Shown here: positions 51,563-59,226 of the stretch, in pieces
How the letters are laid out: each line of letters starts with the position of its first letter
Numbering within the stretch: position 1 is the first letter of the stretch
DNA from: Oscillospiraceae bacterium
GTDB taxonomy: Bacteria > Bacillota > Clostridia > Oscillospirales > Oscillospiraceae
NCBI GenBank assembly: GCA_017469795.1
Contig: JAFUFT010000009.1
Location: 1-62,776 of the forward strand
Reading direction: 5' to 3'
Length of the DNA: 62,776 nt
Translations under genes and position numbers: made by a program
The notes under the pieces: generated by a model
Seen by the model: the letters and a program-made list of their open reading frames with translations, nothing else
What the model was told of the DNA's origin: nothing
Databases searched by the model: none

Positions 51563-53863
51563 TTATTTGCTTTCGATCAGGACCTGGTCGTCCTGGCTGT
51601 GTATACTGATTTCTGTGATTGGCGCTTCAAAGCTGTCGATGATCTTCTCCGCGATCACGTCTTCCAGATCCTTCTGGATGGTGCGTCTGAGATTCCGGGC
51701 GCCGTAGACCTCGGAGAAGGACTTTTTCACCAGATAATCGATTACGCTGTCGTCCCAGGTCAGGCGGAGTCCGCGTTCGCTCAGTGCGTCCCGCAGTTCT
51801 CCCAGCATGATCCCGGCGATGCCGCGGAAGTTCTCCTCCGAGAGCTTGTTGAACGCGATGATCTCATCGACTCTGTTGATGAATTCCGGGCGGAGGAACT
51901 CCTGAAGCGCCTTCATCGCCTTATCCTTCGCCTGCTGGGAAGGACTGCGGTCAAAGCCGAGAGACGTAGACCGTTTCTCGCTCCCTGCATTGGAGGTCAT
52001 GATTATGACCGTATGCTCAAAGTTCACCACGCGCCCTTGGGCATCGGTGATTCTTCCGTCATCCAACACCTGCAGGAGAATATTCAGTACGTCTGCGTGC
52101 GCCTTTTCCAGTTCGTCGAACAGGATCACCGAATAGGGTTTCCTGCGGACCTTCTCCGTCAGCTGTCCCGCCTCGTCATAGCCCACATATCCCGGGGGCG
52201 AACCGATCAGCTTGGAAACCGAATGCTTCTCCATATACTCTGACATGTCGAGGCGGATCAGGGAATCCACGCTGTCAAAGAGTTCGCTGGCCAGGCATTT
52301 GACCAGCTCCGTCTTGCCCACGCCTGTGGAGCCTACAAATATAAAACTCACGGGGCGCTGTCTGGCGGAAATGCCCACACGGCTTCTGCGGATCGCCCGG
52401 GCCACGGCGGAAATCGCCTCGTCCTGGCCCACGATCCGCTGTCTGAGCTTGTCTTCGAGGGTCTTCAGCTGCTGATACTCCTGTGCCTGGACCTTGCTGG
52501 CGGGAATCTTTGTCCACAGTTCGATCACCCGGGCAAGATTCTCCATGGTCAGCGCAGGGCGGGGCTTGCATTGGAGCTCATGGATCTGGCCGTCCAGCTG
52601 CAGCTCCTTGCTACGGAGCAGCGCCAGGCGCTCATAGTCTTTCTCATCATGCTCTTCCCCGTCTGTGGTGAGCATTTCGATCTCCACATTGATATCCGCC
52701 CACTCTTTCTTCAGTTCAGAGAGGCGCTTGATATCGGGGTCCTTCAGATTCACATCCGAACAGGCTTCATCGATCAGGTCGATGGCCTTGTCCGGCAGAA
52801 AACGATCGGAAATATAGCGTTCGGAAAGCACGACTGCCTGCCGGGCGATCTCAGGAGAAATCGTCACTCCGTGGTATTCCTCGTAATAATGGGAGATCCC
52901 CCGCAGAATCGCAACAGATTCCTCGATGGTGGGTTCGTTGACGGTCACAGGCTGGAACCGGCGCTCAAGCGCAGAATCCTTTTCGATGTGCTTGCGGTAT
53001 TCGTTAAACGTGGTTGCGCCGAGGACCTGAATCTCGCCCCGGGACAGAGCCGGCTTGAGGATGTTCGCGGCGTTCATGGATCCTTCCGCGTCCCCCGCTC
53101 CCACGATAGTGTGGATCTCATCAATGACCAGGATGATATTGCCAGTCTTTTTGATCTCGTCAATGAGGCCCTTCATACGGCTCTCAAACTGGCCCCGGAA
53201 CTGAGTCCCGGCCACCATGGAGGTCATATCCAGCATGTAAATCTCTTTGTCCAGGAGCTTATACGGGACGTCTCCGTCCACGATCCGCTGAGCAAGCCCC
53301 TCTGCGATGGCGGTCTTTCCCACGCCGGGTTCGCCGATCAGACAGGGGTTGTTCTTCTGCCGGCGGTTGAGAATCTGAACAACGCGCTCCGTCTCCTCCT
53401 CCCGGCCGATGATCCGGTCGATCTTGCCCTCCTTCGCTTTCCGCGTCAGATTCAGGCAATAGGTTTCCAGGAACTTGCGCTTATCCTTCTTTCCGCCTGT
53501 ACGGGGACGCTCTTTTCCGGGCTCCTTCGGCTGCTCAGGCATCGGCGTGCGATCGCTGCTGCCGAAGAGCTTGTTGAGAAACGGGAAGGTAGCCGTGCGG
53601 CCCTCTTCATCGTCCTCATCCGGGTCCGGCGCTTCCACCAGTTCTTCTCCGCCATTGACCGCGTTCATCATTTCACTGGTGATGTTATCCAGATCCTCGT
53701 CGGTGATGCCCATTTTCTGCATCATATCATCAACAGGCTTGATGCCAAGTTCCCTGGCGCATTTCAGGCAAAGGCCCTCGTTTTTCGTTTCACCGTTTTC
53801 AATCTTGGTGATAAAAATCACCGCGTAATTCTTTTTGCATCTGTTGCAAAGGGTTGGACGCAT
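51563..53863 (-). CDS. clpE: ClpE-like AAA+ unfoldase with N-terminal zinc finger
   Basis: Hsp100 protein, 766 residues. Instead of a double Clp-N domain it starts with a CNRC...CLKC zinc finger (residues 6-9 and about 32-35), the mark of ClpE. Two AAA domains follow: GEPGVGKT with VIDEIHT, then GSTGVGKT with LFDELEKAH. A UVR-like middle segment contains IKRLSELKKEW. A coiled middle domain and a loop with GFDRS may bind ClpP. No CtsR or mcsAB is adjacent and no CtsR box was seen. Confidence 0.9.
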   Translation of the reverse strand: MRPTLCNRCKKNYAVIFITKIENGETKNEGLCLKCARELGIKPVDDMMQKMGITDEDLDNITSEMMNAVNGGEELVEAPDPDEDDEEGRTATFPFLNKLFGSSDRTPMPEQPKEPGKERPRTGGKKDKRKFLETYCLNLTRKAKEGKIDRIIGREEETERVVQILNRRQKNNPCLIGEPGVGKTAIAEGLAQRIVDGDVPYKLLDKEIYMLDMTSMVAGTQFRGQFESRMKGLIDEIKKTGNIILVIDEIHTIVGAGDAEGSMNAANILKPALSRGEIQVLGATTFNEYRKHIEKDSALERRFQPVTVNEPTIEESVAILRGISHYYEEYHGVTISPEIARQAVVLSERYISDRFLPDKAIDLIDEACSDVNLKDPDIKRLSELKKEWADINVEIEMLTTDGEEHDEKDYERLALLRSKELQLDGQIHELQCKPRPALTMENLARVIELWTKIPASKVQAQEYQQLKTLEDKLRQRIVGQDEAISAVARAIRRSRVGISARQRPVSFIFVGSTGVGKTELVKCLASELFDSVDSLIRLDMSEYMEKHSVSKLIGSPPGYVGYDEAGQLTEKVRRKPYSVILFDELEKAHADVLNILLQVLDDGRITDAQGRVVNFEHTVIIMTSNAGSEKRSTSLGFDRSPSQQAKDKAMKALQEFLRPEFINRVDEIIAFNKLSEENFRGIAGIMLGELRDALSERGLRLTWDDSVIDYLVKKSFSEVYGARNLRRTIQKDLEDVIAEKIIDSFEAPITEISIHSQDDQVLIESK

Positions 53864-53896
53864 AATGTATCTCCTTTAAGCCGGTTTCGGCATTGT

Positions 53897-54958
53897 CTAC
53901 AAAATCCAATGGCAAAGCAGCCGCTCCGGTCCAATCAGGAGCAAGCTGTTCGCCCAGGTCAATATCTTAGACGCGCCAGCTCCGAAGGGATAATTTCCGC
54001 GGAGGGCGCCTTTTTCATCATAGATAAGCAGGCATTGTCTGTCAAGCAGACACACATATTCTTCACAAACTGTTAACTTCAGGGGCCTGTGCGGCAACCG
54101 ATCCGTGTCCGAATAGCTGCTGTTGTCTCCCTTGATCCGGAGGCGAAATCCGCAATTATCGTACAGCAGAAGCGCCGTCCTGTCGCCGCAGGCCCAGTCG
54201 ATCCCTTCTCCGGGCATAGAATCGGTGATCTGTCCGTTTTCATCAAAGAACAGGACGCCCTCGTCGGTCCAGACGGCAAATCCATTCTGTTGGGGCGCCA
54301 TATCCAATACCAACGCCGGATCCAGAGGGATCACAGCTCCGGATAAGCGCAGACTCCAGGCCCCATCCGGCGAGACACAGCTCATCAGCAGTCTGCCGTC
54401 ATCCAAGTAAATCAAATCCGCCACAACACAGTCCACAAATCCGGAACGAATCGGATCCGATCCATCCGCCGGATACTCCAGGACCGCGGTGTAGTATCCG
54501 GACCCTGCCGTAGTAACGGCAAAACAGCCGTCAGGTCCGGGAGACGCAGTGAGGATTCCAGAGAGAACCTCCACAGCTTTACAGGCCTTATGATTCAGAC
54601 AGTACAGCGTCGTTTTTCCGGGATCATAGGCTAAGACGGTGGATCCGCAGGCTTTGAGAACCGGATCCTGCAGATTTGTCTGCTGCTCAAAGAGCAGCTT
54701 CCCGCCGCGGGAATATGCGCAAATTTTTCCCGGCTCCGCCGTATACAGGACAGAGCCGCACATTATGAATCTTTCCCCGGATCCATGAAACGTGATCCAC
54801 CGGTCTTCCGGGACAGGATCCAAGGAGCGCAGGATATTATTTCGGATCGTTTCTGTTAAATCGGGATACGTCCCGATTCCTGTCAGGATCAGCGCCGCAG
54901 CAGCAAGCAAAAGGCACCGGATCACTTTCCGCTTCCATGTTGTTTGACTTCCTGTCAT
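53897..54958 (-). CDS. DUF5711-family membrane-anchored beta-propeller-like protein
   Basis: About 353 residues. One membrane helix near the N-terminus (IRCLLLAAAALILTGIG) is followed by an extracytoplasmic part made of repeated short beta-strands (FHGSGERFIMCGSVLYTAEPGKICAYSRGG...), fitting DUF5711, function unknown. The start is uncertain: ATG at 54958 lacks a good ribosome-binding site, while TTG at 54973 or GTG at 54994 lies nearer an AGGAGG but within truA. It precedes clpE by 33 bases. Confidence 0.7.
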   Translation of the reverse strand: MTGSQTTWKRKVIRCLLLAAAALILTGIGTYPDLTETIRNNILRSLDPVPEDRWITFHGSGERFIMCGSVLYTAEPGKICAYSRGGKLLFEQQTNLQDPVLKACGSTVLAYDPGKTTLYCLNHKACKAVEVLSGILTASPGPDGCFAVTTAGSGYYTAVLEYPADGSDPIRSGFVDCVVADLIYLDDGRLLMSCVSPDGAWSLRLSGAVIPLDPALVLDMAPQQNGFAVWTDEGVLFFDENGQITDSMPGEGIDWACGDRTALLLYDNCGFRLRIKGDNSSYSDTDRLPHRPLKLTVCEEYVCLLDRQCLLIYDEKGALRGNYPFGAGASKILTWANSLLLIGPERLLCHWIL

Positions 54959-54965
54959 CACAGGA

Positions 54966-55730
54966 TCAGCCAACCTGAAACGAAACCTCCTCACATTGAT
55001 ACCAAAGCTTTGTCATATAGAGACCGCCCGGGGGCATAGTGGGGCCCGCTGCGGTACGGTTTCCGTTTTCCAGGATTTCCGTGATGGATTCCGGTGGAAA
55101 TTTCCCCTCAGCCGCGTAAACCACTGTCCCGGTCATGGCGCGTGCCATATTATACAGGAATCCGTCGGCGCAGACCCGCAGAAGGATCAGCTCCCCCCGC
55201 CGTTCCACATCAAAATAGTATACCGTCCGGACCGTGCTCTTTACATCTGTTCCAACGCTGCGAACCGCAGCAAAATCATGGGTTCCGACAAACCGATTCG
55301 CCGCATCCTGCATGACCGTTTCATCCAAATGCTTGGGATAAAAGCAGGCGCGGTTTACATAAAACGGATCCCGGATCCTGGAATTATAGATCTGATAGGT
55401 GTATTCTTTTTTCACACAGGAGCCGATGGCATTAAAGGCATCCGGCACCTCAAAAGCCTCCCGCACAACGATATCGTGAGGCAGATGCGTATTGAGCGCA
55501 TACGGGATCCGGTCCGTAGGGATCCGGGATTCCGTCCGGAAATTTGCCACATAATTTCTGGCATGAACTCCGGCGTCAGTCCTGCCGCATCCGGTGATCT
55601 TGACCGGATGCCCCATAACCATAGATGCCGCGCGCTGCATGGTCTCGCAGACGCTCACTGCGTTCTTCTGTACCTGCCAGCCATGATAGGCTGTCCCCTC
55701 ATAGGTGAGGATCAGGGCAATATTCCGCAA
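54966..55730 (-). CDS. truA: tRNA pseudouridine synthase A
   Basis: Modifies U38-40 of tRNA anticodon stems. Motif ITGCGRTDAGVHARNYVANF carries the catalytic Asp; VGTHDFAAVRS and FLYNMARAMTGTVVY follow. About 254 residues. The start is read as TTG at 55730 because AGGAGG lies eight bases before it and the protein then begins LRNIALILTYEG, as in the family; a longer TTG start has no site. Follows ecfT, a conserved Firmicutes order. Confidence 0.95.
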   Translation of the reverse strand: MRNIALILTYEGTAYHGWQVQKNAVSVCETMQRAASMVMGHPVKITGCGRTDAGVHARNYVANFRTESRIPTDRIPYALNTHLPHDIVVREAFEVPDAFNAIGSCVKKEYTYQIYNSRIRDPFYVNRACFYPKHLDETVMQDAANRFVGTHDFAAVRSVGTDVKSTVRTVYYFDVERRGELILLRVCADGFLYNMARAMTGTVVYAAEGKFPPESITEILENGNRTAAGPTMPPGGLYMTKLWYQCEEVSFQVG

Positions 55731-55743
55731 GTTTGCTTCCTCC

Positions 55744-56547
55744 TCACAGGCCAAACTGACGCAGTACGATCACGCCGGTCAAAAGAACGATCCCGCAGAT
55801 GAGTCCGATGGTATCCAGACGCTGCCAATGCAGCGGGTTGAGACGGGTTCGCCCCTCCCCTCCGGTATAACATCTGCACTCCATGGCGGTTGCCAGTTCA
55901 TCGGCACGGCGGAACGCGCTGACAAACAGCGGGACAAGGATCGGAATTAAAGCTTTGGCCTTCTGTATGAGATTGCCCGTCTCGAAATCAGCGCCGCGCG
56001 CTTTCTGCGCAGACATGATTTTGTCCGTCTCCTCGATCAGCGTGGGAATAAACCGCAGGGCAATGCTCATCATCATGGCAAGCTCGTGGACCGGCGCATG
56101 GAGCTTTTTCAGCGGATTGAGCAGCAATTCCAGTCCGTCTGTGAGCGTGATAGGCGATGTGGTATAGGTCAGCAGGAACGTGCCGGTGATCAGCATAATG
56201 ATCCGCGCCACCATCAAAACCGCGTTTTTCAGTCCCGCATCCGTAATAGTCAGCCGCCAGAAATGGACCAGCTCATTTCCGGGGGTGTAGAACATATTCA
56301 GAAGCGCCGTAAAAATGATGATGATGATCAAAGGTTTTACACCTTTGAGAATCGTCTTTAGTTTAATCCTGGAAATCCGCACCGCGGCGATCAAATAGGC
56401 CAGCACCAGAACATAGCCAACGATCCCGCCGCAGGAGAACAGCGCAATAATATAAAAGATCACATTGAGGATCTTCGTTCTAGGATCCATCCGATGGATC
56501 GGAGTATCCCCGGGGAAATACTGACCGATGGTAATATCCTTCAGCAT
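55744..56547 (-). CDS. ecfT: ECF transporter transmembrane subunit EcfT
   Basis: Shared membrane subunit of group II vitamin/metal ECF importers. 267 residues with about five helices and the family start ITIGQYFPGDTPIHRMDPRTKIL. Two ATPase-coupling Ala-Arg-Gly motifs are expected; MSAQKARGADFETG is one. Overlaps ecfA2 by seven bases. No substrate-specific S subunit is nearby, as usual for group II systems. Confidence 0.95.
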   Translation of the reverse strand: MLKDITIGQYFPGDTPIHRMDPRTKILNVIFYIIALFSCGGIVGYVLVLAYLIAAVRISRIKLKTILKGVKPLIIIIIFTALLNMFYTPGNELVHFWRLTITDAGLKNAVLMVARIIMLITGTFLLTYTTSPITLTDGLELLLNPLKKLHAPVHELAMMMSIALRFIPTLIEETDKIMSAQKARGADFETGNLIQKAKALIPILVPLFVSAFRRADELATAMECRCYTGGEGRTRLNPLHWQRLDTIGLICGIVLLTGVIVLRQFGL

Positions 56548-57407
56548 CCGGGACGCCCCCCTTTCAGCGCCAGCAGAGCGGCCTTCGCCTGCTCTGTGGT
56601 ATAAACAGAGGTGTCCACATCCAGTCCCATCTTCCGGAGGCGCAGGAATACATTTGTCACCTGCGGTACTGAAAGCCCCATGGACTCCAGTTCCGAAGCA
56701 TGGGCAAAAACCTCTCGGGGCGTTCCATCCATGGCGATGTGGGCGTCATGGATGACCACCAGGCGCTCCACGCTGTCCGCGATTTCCTCCATAGAGTGGC
56801 TGACCATGATCACCGTGGCGTGGCGGGCATCCTGATAGGCCCGAATATTGCTCAGGATCTGCTCACGCCCCTTGGGGTCCAGGCCGGCCGTAGGCTCATC
56901 CAGGATCAGGACGTCAGGCTCCATGGCGATCACGCCCGCGATAGCCACCCGCCGTTTCTGGCCGCCGGAGAGTTCAAAGGGCGAAAGCTCCATCACCGAG
57001 TCGGGCAGCTCCACAAAGGCCGCCGCCTCATATACACGCCTGCGGATCTCCTCCTCGGGCAGTTTCATATTCTTTGGCCCGAGCGAGATATCCTTGAACA
57101 CGGTCTCCTCGAAAAGCTGGTATTCAGGATACTGAAACACAAGTCCGACTTTAAATCGGACCTGCCGGGTAAAATGCTTGTCTCCCCAGATATCCGTTCC
57201 GTCAAACAGTACCTGTCCGTCTGTGGGCTTCAGCAGACCGTTCAAATGCTGGATCAGGGTGGATTTTCCGGACCCTGTGTGGCCGATAATGCCCATAAAC
57301 TCACCCGGGTTCACGGAAAAATTCACAGAATCCAGAGCCACCCGTTCAAACGGCGTGCCTCTGGAATAGATATGCGTAAGTTCTTTTGTCTCGATGATCG
57401 GATTCAA
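56541..57407 (-). CDS. ecfA2: ECF transporter ATPase EcfA2
   Basis: ABC ATPase, 288 residues. Walker A GHTGSGKST, signature LSGGQKRRVAIA, Walker B LILDEPTAGLDPKG. The start codon is TTG at 57407 with GGAGG eight bases upstream, and the protein then begins MNPIIETKELTHIYSRG. Partner of EcfA1 and EcfT; energises many S components. Confidence 0.94.
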   Translation of the reverse strand: MNPIIETKELTHIYSRGTPFERVALDSVNFSVNPGEFMGIIGHTGSGKSTLIQHLNGLLKPTDGQVLFDGTDIWGDKHFTRQVRFKVGLVFQYPEYQLFEETVFKDISLGPKNMKLPEEEIRRRVYEAAAFVELPDSVMELSPFELSGGQKRRVAIAGVIAMEPDVLILDEPTAGLDPKGREQILSNIRAYQDARHATVIMVSHSMEEIADSVERLVVIHDAHIAMDGTPREVFAHASELESMGLSVPQVTNVFLRLRKMGLDVDTSVYTTEQAKAALLALKGGRPGC

Positions 57408-57494
57408 ATTCGTATCCTCCGGCTGTATGTTTCCGGCTCTCCCGCGCAGCCTCCGCTGGGATGCCGGTGATTGTAAGCAATCATCAATATATTT

Positions 57495-58343
57495 TCAGGC
57501 AGGGCAAACGGCGGAATAAATCGCCTGAGCACAGTCCTCCACGCTTAACGCGTCCAGAGGAAGGTCCCATCCTTCCTGATTCAGAGCGTAAAGGAGTTCC
57601 GTGGTCTCCGGAACTGCCAGGCCGACGCTTCTTAGCAGCTCCACCTGGGAAAACACACGCTTCGGGGTGTCATCCGCGATGATCTCGCCGCCGTTCATGA
57701 CAATGACCCGGTCGGCGTTCACCGCTTCCCGCATGTGATGGGTGATCAGCACCACAGTGACGCCGAATTTCTCACCCAGTTCCCGGATGATCTCAATTAC
57801 CTCTTTCCGTCCTACCGGATCCAGCATCGCCGTCGGTTCGTCCAGCACAATGCATTGCGGCCGCATGGCAAGCACGCCGGCAATGGCAACCCGTTGTTTC
57901 TGCCCTCCGGACAGACGATGGGGCGCATGACGGCGGAACTCAAGCATGCCGACTGCGTTCAGAGCTGCATCCACACGCTCCCGGATCTCCTCCGTCGGGA
58001 TTCCCAGGTTTTCCAGAGCAAAAGCCACGTCCTCTTCCACTACGTTGGAAACAATCTGATTATCGGGATTCTGAAACACCATACCTACCGATCTGCGGAT
58101 GGGGATCAGATCCCTGTCGTTCTTTGTGTCCATTCCGTAGACATACAGTGTACCGCCGGACGGCAGAAGAATGGCGTTAAAATGCTTGGCAAGCGTGGAT
58201 TTCCCGCAGCCGTTATGGCCCAGAATCACCACAAAATGCCCCTGCTCAATACTGAGGTCCAGATGCTCAAATACCTTGACCGGCTCTGCCTCAGTCTGTT
58301 CATAGGAAAACGAAGCGTCTTTCACCTCGATGGCATGATCCAT
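57495..58343 (-). CDS. ecfA1: ECF transporter ATPase EcfA1
   Basis: First ABC ATPase of the ECF module, 282 residues. Walker A GHNGCGKST, signature LSGGQKQRVAIA, Walker B IVLDEPTAMLDPVG. Starts one base after the methyltransferase stop. An 87-base gap without recognisable features separates it from ecfA2. Confidence 0.94.
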   Translation of the reverse strand: MDHAIEVKDASFSYEQTEAEPVKVFEHLDLSIEQGHFVVILGHNGCGKSTLAKHFNAILLPSGGTLYVYGMDTKNDRDLIPIRRSVGMVFQNPDNQIVSNVVEEDVAFALENLGIPTEEIRERVDAALNAVGMLEFRRHAPHRLSGGQKQRVAIAGVLAMRPQCIVLDEPTAMLDPVGRKEVIEIIRELGEKFGVTVVLITHHMREAVNADRVIVMNGGEIIADDTPKRVFSQVELLRSVGLAVPETTELLYALNQEGWDLPLDALSVEDCAQAIYSAVCPA

Positions 58344-58344
58344 A

Positions 58345-59211
58345 TTAGTCCCCCCTGGTCCAGCGGCCAGTCGCTCCGCAGGGCAAACACAGGCCGGTTC
58401 TTGTCACCGGAAGTCCCAGTTCGCCGCAGTCTGTATGACCGCCGTATTTCTTGGAAAACAAGCTGTCAGAAAGATAACCCACCACGGAAGGTGCAAGTCC
58501 CGTGGTATAGGAGTTGATGATGACAAACAGCGGATTCTCCGACAGGACTCCGGTGCAGAGCCTGACAAAATCATAGAGATTTTTCTCCAGCTTCCACACT
58601 TCTCCCGACGGACCTCTCCCATAGGAAGGCGGGTCCATGATAATAGCGTCATATCGGCGCCCCCGCTTGATCTCCCGCTCCACAAACTTGGCGCAGTCAT
58701 CTACGATCCAGCGGATGGGACGGTCGGAAAGCCCGGAAACCTGAGCGTTTTCCCTCGCCCAGGATACCATTCCTCTGGCCGCGTCCACGTGGCACACCGA
58801 GGCGCCCGCCGCCGCACAGGCCAGGGTAGCGCCGCCGGTATAGGCGAACAGGTTGAGTACGCTGACCGGCCGTCCGGCAGAGCGAATCTTCTCCATGGCC
58901 CAATCCCAGTTAGCTGCCTGCTCCGGGAAAATGCCGGTGTGTTTAAAATTCATCGGTTTGACCTGAAAGGTCAGTTCCTTGTATTGAATCTTCCATTTAT
59001 CCGGAAGCTTTTTTGTGTTCCACGCACCGCCTCCGGTACTGGACCTGGCATAGCGGGCGTCATATCGTTTCCAAAGCTCAGAGTCCCTGGGTGTGTTCCA
59101 GATCACCTGCGGATCCGGCCGCACCAGAACATATTTTCCCCATCGCTCCAGCTTTTCTCCGTCCGAGCAGTCAAGGACTTCATAGTCCTTCCATTCATCC
59201 GCGATCCACAT
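58345..59211 (-). CDS. RlmK/RlmI-like SAM-dependent methyltransferase
   Basis: 288 residues. SAM-binding motif VLNLFAYTGGATLACAAAGA and catalytic-type MDPPSYGRGPSGEVW resemble the rRNA m5C/m2G methyltransferase families RlmI and RlmK. An unusual N-terminal part (KLPDKWKIQY, FKHTGIFPEQAANW) replaces a PUA domain. Target is probably rRNA (inference). Lies between the PBP and the ECF module. Confidence 0.85.
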   Translation of the reverse strand: MWIADEWKDYEVLDCSDGEKLERWGKYVLVRPDPQVIWNTPRDSELWKRYDARYARSSTGGGAWNTKKLPDKWKIQYKELTFQVKPMNFKHTGIFPEQAANWDWAMEKIRSAGRPVSVLNLFAYTGGATLACAAAGASVCHVDAARGMVSWARENAQVSGLSDRPIRWIVDDCAKFVEREIKRGRRYDAIIMDPPSYGRGPSGEVWKLEKNLYDFVRLCTGVLSENPLFVIINSYTTGLAPSVVGYLSDSLFSKKYGGHTDCGELGLPVTRTGLCLPCGATGRWTRGD

Positions 59212-59226
59212 ACATTTCTCCTTAAG

